Shown: one piece after another, positions 21,879 through 32,016 of the stretch
Layout: each line of letters opens with the position of its first letter
Position numbering within the stretch: the first letter of the stretch is position 1
Notes under the pieces: generated by a model
What the model saw: the letters and a program-made list of their open reading frames with translations, nothing else
Told to the model about the DNA's origin: nothing
The model's database searches: none
Program-made: the position numbers and the translations under genes
Assembly (NCBI GenBank): GCA_030762895.1
Contig: CM061068.1
Location: forward strand, 76,843,228 to 76,907,227
Origin: Sophora flavescens
Lineage: Eukaryota; Streptophyta; Magnoliopsida; Fabales; Fabaceae
Reading direction: 5' to 3'
DNA: 64,000 nucleotides

Positions 21879-23282
21879 TGATGCGTATTTTTTAGAATAA
21901 AGGCAAGTGCACCTCGTCGCAAACAAGTAATACGGTGGTAAGACCGGTTATCGTATCCACAGGGATCGGTTGTCAATTACCAATTCACAAACTCAACAAC
22001 TATCTAGACTAAACTAAAGTATGAAAAGATCATAAAACAAAGAAATAAAATATTTTTGGTCTTTTGGGAATTTTATCGAACACTTGGTATGCAAACAGAG
22101 ATGTGGCTAGAATTGTCAGGGTTAGACTACACTAATCCTCCCTTAATTGCAATGAAATGGTTTCTAACACAAGTCCTAATCCAATTATGACAATCAAGCC
22201 TTTTCTAAAATACTCAAGCCTAATGTCTTAGGTGCATTGAGCCTAAAACCCCAAATTAAGCCCTAATGTCTTAGGTGGAATAACCTGAGATTTTGCATTA
22301 AGTCAAGACTTATAAGATTGCAAGCATCCAACACCTATGTCTAGATTCTTGAACTACTTGGCATATGATTCATGAACATGCCTTAACACCAACCTTTCAG
22401 TTATCTATCAAAGCAACATATCATTCCTATGGGTAGCTAATCCAAGGAAAGCATTAAGCACAGAATCACATACTCATAAAGAAATAGAAACTTGCATTAA
22501 ACAACCAAATCAATTTACAAACAAGTTCAGAAAAGCTACATCTAACCCCAACAATAGGGGATTTAACTACTCATGATAAAAGGAAATACAAAAGAGAATG
22601 AGAGAAGGGATGGAGAACACTCATAGAATAATCCTCCATTCCCAGAGCAAGGAAATCTCCCCTTCTAGGGCTGGAACCCTAGTCCAGTCGCAGCCTCTAA
22701 GTGCTCCCAAGTACTCCAAAAGCTCTTCTCTTTCTGCCCTAAAACAGCAACTTATACCAATCAGTTCTGCGCGAGTTCGCGAGGCGAATGTCTTCTCGCG
22801 AGGCGAATATTAAAATCTGTTGTTGCTGAGAAATGGGCTCTCGCGAGGTGAGAGTGGCTTCGCGTCGCGATCCAGTAAAATGGTTCTTCTCAATTACGCC
22901 CGTGAGGAGCATCAGGGCCTGGGCGTGATGGCTTCTGGTTTTCATACTCGAGAGGCGAGCCATGGTTCGCGGGGCGAACCAGAAAGATGACATTCTGCTA
23001 GAACAGTCAGCTCTCTGGGTCGCGAGGCGAATCCAGTCTCGCGGGGCGAATCACCAGAAATCTGCTTGGCTCAATTTCTTCTTTTTTCAGGCTCTTTTTC
23101 ATCCAAGCTCCATCAAGGCTAATTTCTGAGCATTTTTACGTTAATTCCTGCAAAACAACACCAAGAAACCGCTTCACCCGTTCCAAGGGAAAATCTAACT
23201 AAAATCAAATAAAGAATGCCTAATCTACATGAAAAATGCATGCAAAAGTGTACAGAAAATATGATGTAAAATCACACTATCA
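21879..23282 (-). repeat. 5' LTR of element F
   Basis: 1,404 bp, paired with 18,030-19,433. About eight single-base differences are visible, several of them C/T or G/A. Read on the minus strand it would drive transcription toward 21,707. Confidence 0.95.
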
Positions 23283-23287
23283 CCCAA

Positions 23288-24256
23288 CAAGCCAGCACAT
23301 ACACTAGACCTAAGGGTAGGTTCCCGGTTCAACCCGAAGCTAATCCCATTGAGCATTGTAATGCCATACACTTGAGGGATGATAAGCTTGGGGTGGGGGA
23401 AAAGGATGTGGAACCGGAGGAGGACATGAGCGAAGATGAAGAGCCAGAACCAAAGTATGTCCCTCCACCACCGTACCAACCCCCGATACCTTTCCCACAA
23501 AGGTTGGTCAAGAGAAAGCAAGTAGACATAGAAGCTAAAATGCCTCCTAAACTGAAAGACCCAGGTAGCTTCTCTATCGCTTGCTCAATTAAACAAGTGC
23601 AAATCGACCAAGCTTTATGTGACTTAGGGGCTAGTGCGAGCTTGATGTCGCTCACTATCTTGGAAAGGTTGGGAACGAAAGAGTTGAGACCATTCAAATT
23701 CTCCTTACAATTTGCGGATGGCTCAACTAGGACTCCTCTAGGCATACTAGAGAACGTTCCTGTAAAGGTAGGGAAATTCTTCATCCCTACCGATTTCCTG
23801 GTATTGGATATGAAATGGAATTCTGAATTCCCCATCATTTTAGGAAGGCCATTCTTGGCCACTGCTGGAGCAATAATAGACGTAAGGAATGTCAAACTCT
23901 CTCTAAATGTAGAGGAAGGTAGGGTAGATTTTCATTTGACTAACTCATATAACAACCCTCCTTTTGAGAGCCATGTGTGCAGGATCGATATAACGTCTCC
24001 AGTGGTAAAGGAAGAGCTCAACATGGAAGCAACCCCGAAGATTTGCATGGCTGATGATGCACCCAGTAGTGATGAAGTCGGAGTTGCTGATCATGCGGAA
24101 AGAAAACTTCCGCCGGGAGGGAATAAGGCCAGGAAGGTCCGAATGAAAAGAGCAAAGCGGAAGCGTAATTTGCCGTATGAGCAGAATCGGCTTTTCGAAG
24201 GAGTTCCATGGAAGAGAAGTGTTCCTGCACTTCTACGCCCAGTCGACCCCGGTTGA
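23288..24256 (+). CDS. Protease part of gag-pro of element E
   Basis: The second half of the E frame, in phase with 16,665-18,029 once F and one TSD copy are removed. It starts with a Gln/Pro-rich linker and an acidic stretch (VEPEEDMSEDEEPEPKYVPP), then MPPKLKDPGSFSIACSI and the aspartic protease motif ALCDLGASASLMSLT (about 23,610-23,655). LVLDMKWNSEFPIILGRPFLATAGAIIDV follows in two parts. The C-terminus is basic (RKVRMKRAKRKRN) and ends at a TGA before any reverse transcriptase. The ATG at 23,372 is internal. The absence of a stop across the whole gag-pro frame suggests selection or recent activity before F landed. Confidence 0.88.
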   Translation, partial: QASTYTRPKGRFPVQPEANPIEHCNAIHLRDDKLGVGEKDVEPEEDMSEDEEPEPKYVPPPPYQPPIPFPQRLVKRKQVDIEAKMPPKLKDPGSFSIACSIKQVQIDQALCDLGASASLMSLTILERLGTKELRPFKFSLQFADGSTRTPLGILENVPVKVGKFFIPTDFLVLDMKWNSEFPIILGRPFLATAGAIIDVRNVKLSLNVEEGRVDFHLTNSYNNPPFESHVCRIDITSPVVKEELNMEATPKICMADDAPSSDEVGVADHAERKLPPGGNKARKVRMKRAKRKRNLPYEQNRLFEGVPWKRSVPALLRPVDPG

Positions 24257-26025
24257 TTGAAGGAAGTTTGGTCAAGCTTAGGACCGTAAATAAGCGCTTC
24301 TTGGGAGGCAACCCAAGCTTTCTTTCCCTTTTTCCTTTTGTTTTTGAATTTATCTCTTGAATAATTTGAGAAGATCAAGAGGCAAAAAAATCATAAATTA
24401 ATAGATTTATCTAGTGTTTTCAGGTTAAAGAGGAAGGAAGAACAAAAAGGGCTGGGACTAGTAAAGTCAGAAGACATCACGCCCAGGCCGTGACAATGGT
24501 CACGGCCGTGATGAGCTAATAAAGGAGACCAGAAAGGATCACGGCCCAGCCGTGATATCCATCACGGGCGTGATGAGTAGGATGCTAATACCAGAATTGA
24601 TCACAGCCCGCCTGTGATGAGCCTCACGGCCGTGATGCAGTTTCCAACAAGTTTTTGACTGGAATGTGAGCCAGCACCTGCTACCATCTCGGTGAGTTGT
24701 TCCAATTTTTCTCCTCTCTCCGACTTGATTATTTACATTGGGGACAATGTAAGTTTTAAGCTTGGGGTAGGGGTATCTTTGTAAATTTTTGCATTTTTGC
24801 ATTTTTCATGTTGCATTCATATAGGCATAGTTTTGCATGATCACATTCTTTAGATTGCCCCTCACTTAGATTATACATCCAATTGTGAGAAATGGGTGCC
24901 AAATAAATTGAGATAATGAATTTTTGAACCCAATTTTTTTTATTCTTGTGACAAGACTAAAAATAAAAATTCTTGAGATAATCTTTTGATAGTTAATAAT
25001 TAGCATGTGATTCCTTAAATTTGTGTTTCTCGCTAATTTTTGAACTACTAAATGTAAGATTTTGAGCCAAAAAGGGGTACTCACTAAATCTACCCCATTC
25101 CTTGTGATAGAGTGTTTTAATTCCTCTTGGATTGTATTCTCTAGAACTTGACTTGAAACCGTTTTGAAACTTAAAAAATTTTGAAAACATTTTTAAAAAT
25201 GATTGAGGCACTAGGTATTTTTCCGGCCTTCTGAGCTTTGATTGATTAAATGCTACCCCTTAGTTGCCCAATTTTGAGCCTAAAAGATTAAAATACGTTT
25301 CTTGGTACCTTGAATTGCTTTGATAAATAATGCTTGGTATGGCACCTTTTAAAGTATTACAAAAAGGGTAAAAAGGTAGTTTGAAAAAGTATGGGATGAG
25401 AAAGTTAGAAAATATTTCTCTTGAGCTAAAAATCACCCCTTCTCCAAATAAATAAAATGAAATAAACAAAAAAAATGGAGAAGGGGATGACAAAAGAAAG
25501 TGATAAATAAAAATAAAAAAGAAAGAAAGAAAGGTGGAAAAGTAAATCAAAGCCCAAAAAAGGTATTTTAGAATGGTCATGCTTTGCAATGTTTGATAAT
25601 TTGTTTAGCCTTCTTGAATTTCCCTTCTCTTGATTTTCCCACCTAACAATAAATCCCATGGCCACATTACAACCAAAGTAAAAGACCTCTTGATTCTTAT
25701 GTGTTTTCATTAATAAAGTAGAGATTTGGTTAATAGTCAAGCCTATGGTAGAATACCTTCCTTGAGGAAATTGAGCGAATTGTCATATACCCTGGAACAC
25801 TTGAGTGAGGTGAGACGAGTGCCTGAATCGGTGAGAATATGAATTTGATGAACCTAAGCTTCTAATTGGACTTGAAATCGATTATCTCTTGGGTGCTTAT
25901 TAAATATGCCTGTCACTTGGATTAGTTTCTCGGGTTCTTGATTCACTATCTAAGCTTTGATTATTTATATCTTATGGCCTTAGTGATTGCTTGAGGACAA
26001 GCAAAATCTTAAGCTTGGGGTGATT
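24257..26025 (+). other. 3' non-coding region of element E
   Basis: No ORF. Contents in order are a conserved motif with the CTTGGG...CCCAAG hairpin (24,300-24,317); a second set of CACGGCC/GGCCGTGA palindromes outside the LTR (24,476-24,640); a stem-loop TTACATTG-GGGA-CAATGTAA (24,733-24,752); a polypurine tract-like AAGCTTGGGGTAGGGG (24,758-24,773); a sequence shared with A, C and F; and the true polypurine tract at 26,011-26,025. Confidence 0.8.
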
Positions 26026-27453
26026 TGATGAGTGTGATTTCACCTCATCTTTGTCTATCATTTTGCATGCATTTTCATTTAGTTTAGGGACATTTAATTT
26101 GATTTTTGTTAGTTTTTCCCTTGGAACGGGTAAGGCGGTTTTCGTGGTGTTGTTATGCAGAAATCAAGGATAAAATGCTCAAGATCAACCATGATGGAGT
26201 TTGGATGAAGATGGAGCTTGAAAAGTGAAGAAAATGAGCCAAACAGAGCCCATCACGGCCATGATCGAGCAAAACTGAAAAGGAACAAAGACTGAAGTCA
26301 GAACCGGTCACGGCCTAGCCGTGATGACCATCACGGCCGTGACCTTTCACCCCCACAAGTCAGAATCTGTCATGGCCTAGCCGTAATTCCTATCATGGGA
26401 TATAAATTGAAGGCTCGCATCGCGAGACTCCATTCGCGTCGCGAGAAGTCTGAATTCTGTAGAAGTGCCCAAGGCAGAAGCCGTCACGGCCTAGCCGTGA
26501 TGGCCATCACGGCCATGACGCGCATTACTTGGACCTGAAGCAACTGAATTGGAACAGAATTTGAGTTAGATTGGGATTCAAACTTCCCAAATCTATAAAT
26601 ATGGGATCAAGTCAGATACTTTTGGGCGACGACTCTTGGGAGCTACTCTTAGGCTTTAATCTAGGATCTCTCTTCTCCTTTCTCTTCTTCTTTGATTTTC
26701 TGTTTTCATGTTATTTGTAATCAAGCTTGTCGTCACCATGGCAAGACTTGAGTAGTAGCTTAGTTTCTAGGGATTGGGGCTATGCCTAAGTTTTGTTTAT
26801 GATATTAATTTGATGTAATATCTTTGTTAATTTCGATTTTGTTTTAGATCTGATTTCTAGTGTTTGAATCACTCGTAAATTTGGTGGCCACTTGTTTGCG
26901 TGTCATAGGCATTCTAAGGAGGAACCTAGCGGTGAACTTAGGTGTCGGATCTATAGAGTCAGACTTAGGACTGAAATCACGAGAGTTAGAAGCCGTCCTT
27001 CGAGGATCAACGAATTGTCACGAAACGCAAAGGGTCCAATCTGAATTCGACTACCACGAGAGTAGGGGTTGGTTCAATTGGGCACGGCTTTTGTAACCCG
27101 AGAGGGAGCTTAAGCTATTTGAGGATAAATTCGCCTTCAAGGCAATTTCGATAGTTAACAAGGGTAATCGAGTTAGCAACGTAAACGATCTTGTGGTAAC
27201 CCAAATCCCTAGGAATTCATTTAGATCTGAAAAACCATAAATTGTTTACTTTCTGTTTTACTTGATTACATTTTATCTCTTATTTCAAATATCAAATCCT
27301 TTTCAAATCTTTTTTATACAGTCCAGATTTACCAAATTGAAAATTAGTTGTGATTCGAGATCACAGTCTCTATGGGATCGATATCTTTTATTACTTGGCG
27401 ACAATCCGGTACACTTGCCGGAATCGCACGTGCACTCGCACGACGCACTACCA
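26026..27453 (+). repeat. 3' LTR of element E
   Basis: 1,428 bp, TGATGAGTG...CTACCA, followed directly by TSD TGAAC and the reverse transcriptase frame of C. The TATA box is at 26,594. The palindrome block at about 26,250-26,525 differs in unit number from the 5' copy. Confidence 0.92.
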
Positions 27454-27458
27454 TGAAC

Positions 27459-29260
27459 CACCTGTGCTAGAGTTGAAAGAACTTCCATCTCATCTCCGTT
27501 ATGCCTTCCTCGGGGTGAATTCTTCATTCCCGATGATCATTAGCAGCGGGTTGAACTCTTTAGAGGAAGAGAAACTGTTAAGGGTGCTCATGGAGCACAA
27601 ATCTGCAATTGGGTGGTCTATGTACGACTTGAAGGGGATAAGTCCCTCATTTTGTATGCACAAAATCCTTTTGGAGGAAAATTTCAAGCCGGTTAGACAG
27701 CCCCACAGAAGACTCAACCCAAACATGAAGGAAGTTGTAAGGAAGGAGGTTGTGAAGCTTCTGGATGCGGGTATAATCTATCCAATCTCCAATAGTCCTT
27801 GGGTGAGTCCGGTCCAAGTTGTCCCTAAGAAAGGGGGGATGACGGTGGTTGCAAATGAAAAAAATGAACTCATCCACTCAAGGACCGTTTCTGGATGGAG
27901 AGTGTGAATTGATTACAGAAGACTGAATGAAGCCACCAGAAAAGATCATTTTCCCTTGCCCTTCATTGATCAGATGTTAGAGAGGTTGGCGGGCCATGCC
28001 TTTTATTGCTTCCTTGATGGATACTCAGGGTATAACCAGATTGTGGTTGACCCAAAGGACCAAGAGAAGACCGCTTTCACTTGTCCCTATGGCGTCTATG
28101 CATACCGGAGGATGCCATTCGGGTTGTCTAATGCACCCGCCACTTTTCGAAGGTGCATGCTTTCCATATTCTCTGATATGACTGAAAAATTCGTTGAGGT
28201 ATTTATGGATGATTTTTATGTGTTTGGTGACTCTTTTGATAATTGTCTGAAAAATCTTGCATGTGTTTTGAAAAGATGCCAAGAAACTAACCTTGTTTTA
28301 AATTGGGAAAAATGTCATTTCATGGTTAGGGAAGGTATAGTTCTTGGTCATAAAATTTCATCACGGGGGATGGAAGTTGATAAAGTAAAAGTTGAAGTGA
28401 TTGAAAAACTTCCCCCTCCCATAAATGTGAAAGGTGTTAGAAGCTTCCTAGGGCATGCGGGTTTCTATAGGAGATTTATAAAAGACTTTTCAAAGATTGT
28501 GAAACCCTTATGCAAGCTCTTAGTAGTTGATACTCCTTTTGTATTTGATGATGATTGCATGCATGCCTTCCAACTTTTGAAAGAAAAACTCACCACCGCA
28601 CCGGTCATTGCACCTCCAGATTGGAGTTTGCCATTTGAGTTAATGTGTGATGCAAGCGACTATGCGGTGGGAGCCATTTTGGGTCAAAGAAAAAATAAAG
28701 TGTTGCATGTTATTTACTATGCCAGTCGTGCGCTGAATGATGCTCAATTGAACTATACCACGACTGAAAAAGAATTGCTTGCTGTGGTGTTTGCATTTGA
28801 TAAGTTTAGATCCTACTTGATTGGCTCTAAAACTACCATGTACACTGATCATTCTGCTTTGAAGTATCTCATGACTAAACAGGATGCCAAGCCAAGGCCC
28901 ATTAGGTGGGTACTACTGCTCCAAGAGTTTGATTTGGATATAAAGGACAAGAAAGGTGTGGAGAATGTGGTAGTCGACCATTTGTCTCGGCTTCCACAAG
29001 CAGATGTTCAAGCAAAAGCTGAGTTGCCAATTCAAGAGGAATTCCCAGATGAAAAGTTGTTTATGGTGCAAGTGGCACCTTGGTTTGCGGACATTGCAAA
29101 TTACAAGGCCGCCAACAAAATTCCGAAGGACTTCAATGCACAACAAAGGAAGAAGCTCATCCATGATGCTAAATACTATGTATGGGATGAGCCTTACCTT
29201 TTCAAAAGAGGTTCGGATGGAATTCTGAGAAGATGCATTCCGGAAGAAGAGATTAATGGG
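27459..29260 (+). pseudogene. Reverse transcriptase and RNase H of element C
   Basis: This continues the polyprotein of C after E. Landmarks are PPVLELKELPSHLRYAFLG, HKILLEENFKPVRQPHRRLNP split across 27,655-27,720, WVSPVQVVPKKGG, then an in-frame TGA at 27,905-27,907. IDYRRLNEATRKDHFPLPF and the catalytic FMDDF motif (about 28,203-28,217) follow. RNase H follows with CDASDYAVGAILG, TTTEKELLAVVFA and MYTDHSALKYL. A linker GVENVVVDHLSRLP leads to integrase. The frame shifts near 29,255-29,270. The TGA and the frameshift make the product inactive, but domain order is that of an Athila pol. Confidence 0.92.
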
Positions 29261-30365
29261 GTTGACTCATTGCCACAATTCACCCTATGGAGGACACTTT
29301 GGTGGTGAGAGAACCGCCATAAAGATCTTGCAAAGCGAGTTATTTTGGCCCACTATTTTCAAAGACTCCAGAGCTTGGGTGATGAAGTGTGACAAGTGCC
29401 AAAGAACCGGAAGTATATCCAGAAGAAATGAGATGCCCTTGAAGGGTATTTTAGAGGTGGAGCTCTTTGATGTGTGGGGGATCGACTTCATGGGTCCTTT
29501 CCCATCATCCTACAACAACAAATATATTCTTGTTGCGGTTGACTATGTGAGAAAATGGGTAGAAGCTATCCCAACTATGAAGGATGATACAAAAGCGGTG
29601 GTTGGTTTTGTGAGGAAGAACATCTTTACCAGATTTGGAACCCCTAGAGCTATTATTAGTGATGGGGGTACTCATTTTTGCAACAAAGAGTTCAACGCAG
29701 TGCTTGCCAAGTTTTGGGTCAATCATAAAGTTGCCACACCATACCACCCTCAAACCAGTGGGTAAGTGGAGTTGTCCAATCGGGAATTGAAGAGGATTTT
29801 GGAGAAAACTCTGAACAAAGCTAGGAAGGATTGGGCAAAGAAACTGGATGATGCACTTTGGGCTTATCGGATTGCATATAAAACACCTATTGGTATGTCA
29901 CCTTACCAATTAGTGTTTGGAAAATCATGCCACCTTCTAGTAGAGCTCCAACATCGTGCTTTTTGGGCAGTGAAGGCCCTAAACTTTGATACAAGGCTGG
30001 CCATGGATAAGAGACTGTTGCAGTTGAATGAGTTGGATGAATTCCGACTCTTGGCTTATGAGAGTGCAAGGATCTACAAGGAAAGAACAAAATTTCGGCA
30101 CGATAAGTACATCCTTCCAAAGCATTTTGAAGAAGGCCAATCAGTTTTGCTCTTTAATTCACGTCTCAAGCTGTTTCCAGGCAAGTTGAGATCAAGATGT
30201 TCGGGTCCATTCTATGTCAAATCAGTTTCTCCATTTGGTGCAGTTGAATTGGAAGATCCATCATCCGAAGATACTTTCACTGTTAATGTGCAAAGGCTCA
30301 AGCACTACCTTGGAGGAGACTTTGATCGTCAAGCAGTCTCCGTCCCTCTTAAGGCACCATCTTAG
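29256..30365 (+). pseudogene. Integrase of element C, one in-frame stop
   Basis: It begins with the HHCC region (SPYGGHFGGERTAIK...CDKCQR, 29,285-29,400). The catalytic core has Asp in WGIDFMGPF, Asp in IISDGGTHF and Glu in VELSNRELK. A TAA at 29,763-29,765 separates the second Asp from the Glu. The C-terminal region shows WAKKLDDALWAYRIAYKT, GMSPYQLVFGKSCHL, LLFNSRLKLFPGKLRSRCSG and FTVNVQRLKHYLGG. It ends with TAG at 30,363. No chromodomain is seen, as expected for Athila. The frame after the stop is otherwise intact for 199 codons. Confidence 0.92.
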
Positions 30366-31357
30366 AAATCACCCGTCAAGCTAGTGACGTTAAAGAAGCA
30401 CTTATTGGGAGGCAACCTAAGTTTTCTCTTCCCTTTCTCATTTGTTTTTGATTTTCAACTCTTGAATAATTTGAGAAGATCAAGAGATTTGTTAATAGGT
30501 TTGCTAAGTGTTTTCAGGGCAAGAAGGAAGGAGAAACAAAAAGGGGCAGGGAGAAACAAAACCAGAAAGCATGTGAACCAGCACCCACTACCGCCTCGGT
30601 GAGTCGTTCCAATTTTTTTCTCCTCTCTCTAACTTGATTATTTACATTGGGGACAATGTAAGTTTTTAAGCTTGGGGTAGGGGTATTATTGTAAACTTTT
30701 GAATTTTGCATTGTTCATATTGCATTCATTTAGGCATAGTTTTGCATGATCGCATGACTCAGTTACCCCCTGCTTAGATTGAGCATCTGATTGTGAGAAC
30801 TGAATGCCAATTTATTTGTGATAGTGAATTTTTGAACCCTAATTTTTTATTCCTGTGATAAGGCTTCAAATAAAAATTCTTGAGATGATCTTGGATAGTT
30901 GATAATTAGCATGTGTTTCTATAGATTTGTGTTTTCACTGATTTCTGAACTGCTAAATGTGAGCTTTTGAGACATTAAGGGGTACTCACTAAATCTACCC
31001 CATTCTTTGTGTTAGAGTGTTATTCCTCTTGGATTGTATTTCTCTAGAACTTGACTTGAAATCGTTTTGAAGCTTAAAAATTTTTGAAAACATTTTTGAA
31101 AATGATTGAGGCACTAGGTATTTTTCCGGCCTTCTGAGCTTTGATCGATCAAATGCTACCTTTTAGTTGCCCAATTTTGAGCTTGAAGGAATAAAATACT
31201 TTTCTTGGCACTTTGAATTATATTGATGAATGATGATTGATGGGTCACCTTTTAAAGTATTGACAAAAGGGTAAAAAGGTAGTGGAAAAAGTATGGGATG
31301 AGAAAATCAGAAAATTATTTCTCTTGAGCTGAAAATCTCCCCTTCTCCAAATAAAAG

Positions 31358-31428
<71 letters not shown>

Positions 31429-32016
31429 TGACAAATGAAAGTGAGAAACAAAATAAAAAGAAAGAAAGAAAGAAAGAAAGGTGGAAAAATGAGTCAAATC
31501 CAAAAAGATATTTTAGAAGGTGTCGTGCTTTGCAATACTTAATATTTAGCTAGCCTTTTGAAATTTCCTTTTCTTGATCTCCCCACCTAACAATAAATCC
31601 CATGGCCCCGTTACAACCAAAGTAAAAGACCTCTTGATTCTTAGATGTTTTCATTAATAAAGTAAAGATTTGGTTGATAGTCAAGCCTATGGTAGAAATC
31701 ATTCCTTGAGGAAAATGGAGCGAATTGTCATATATCCTTGAACACTTGAGTGAGACGAGAAAGAAAACCAAGCAAATGAACAAGCTTGGGGTGATCTTCA
31801 GGTGAGAAAGAGTGCCCAAATCAGTGAGAACATGAATTTAGGAAACCTAAGCTCTAATTGGACTTGAATTGATTGTCTCTTGCTGAATTATTTGAAATGA
31901 CTGTTACTTGGATCATTTACTCGGGTTCTTAGTTCACTATCATTGCTCTGTTTGTTTTCATCTTCTGGCCTTGGTTTTTGCTTGAGGACAAGCAAAGTCT
32001 TAAGCTTGGGGTGATT
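30366..32016 (+). other. 3' non-coding region of element C
   Basis: No envelope-like ORF. Contents are the conserved post-pol motif with the TTGGG/CCTAA hairpin (30,405-30,420); a stem-loop TTACATTG-GGGA-CAATGTAA (30,642-30,661); AAGCTTGGGGTAGGGG (30,668-30,683); a TA/GA microsatellite (31,359-31,424); another AAGCTTGGGGTGA copy near 31,781; and the functional polypurine tract at 32,002-32,016. Confidence 0.8.
31359..31424 (+). repeat. (TA)n(GA)n microsatellite
   Basis: About 16 TA units followed by about 17 GA units inside the 3' region of C. It lies where A, E and F have plain A/G-rich sequence. Confidence 0.95.

Larger units (their letters stand above)
18030..23282 (-). mobile_element. 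Young non-autonomous LTR element F, minus strand, TSD CCCAA
   Basis: A 5,253-bp element with two 1,404-bp LTRs and only 2,445 bp between them. TSD CCCAA is at 18,025-18,029 and 23,283-23,287. The primer binding site is at 21,855-21,872 and the polypurine tract at 19,434-19,448, both on the minus strand. The LTRs differ at only about eight positions by eye, so insertion is recent. There is no gag, protease, reverse transcriptase or integrase. The only long frame is a 226-residue ORF of unknown function. LTR sequence links it to element A. It resembles LARD/TRIM-type parasites that rely on a related element. Confidence 0.95.
15108..27453 (+). mobile_element. Non-autonomous Athila-like element E (gag-pro only), TSD TGAAC
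   Basis: The element has LTRs 15,108-16,516 and 26,026-27,453, a primer binding site at 16,523, one gag-protease frame, then 1.8 kb of non-coding sequence, a polypurine tract and the 3' LTR. TGAAC flanks it at 15,103-15,107 and 27,454-27,458. It has no reverse transcriptase, RNase H or integrase, so it must borrow these. Its only disruption is insertion of F at 18,030. It sits in the polyprotein of C between protease and reverse transcriptase. Confidence 0.93.

Noticed and set aside
30366..32016. Envelope-like gene expected in some Athila elements
   Set aside because: No frame longer than about 100 codons and no membrane or signal segments in the 3' region of C.
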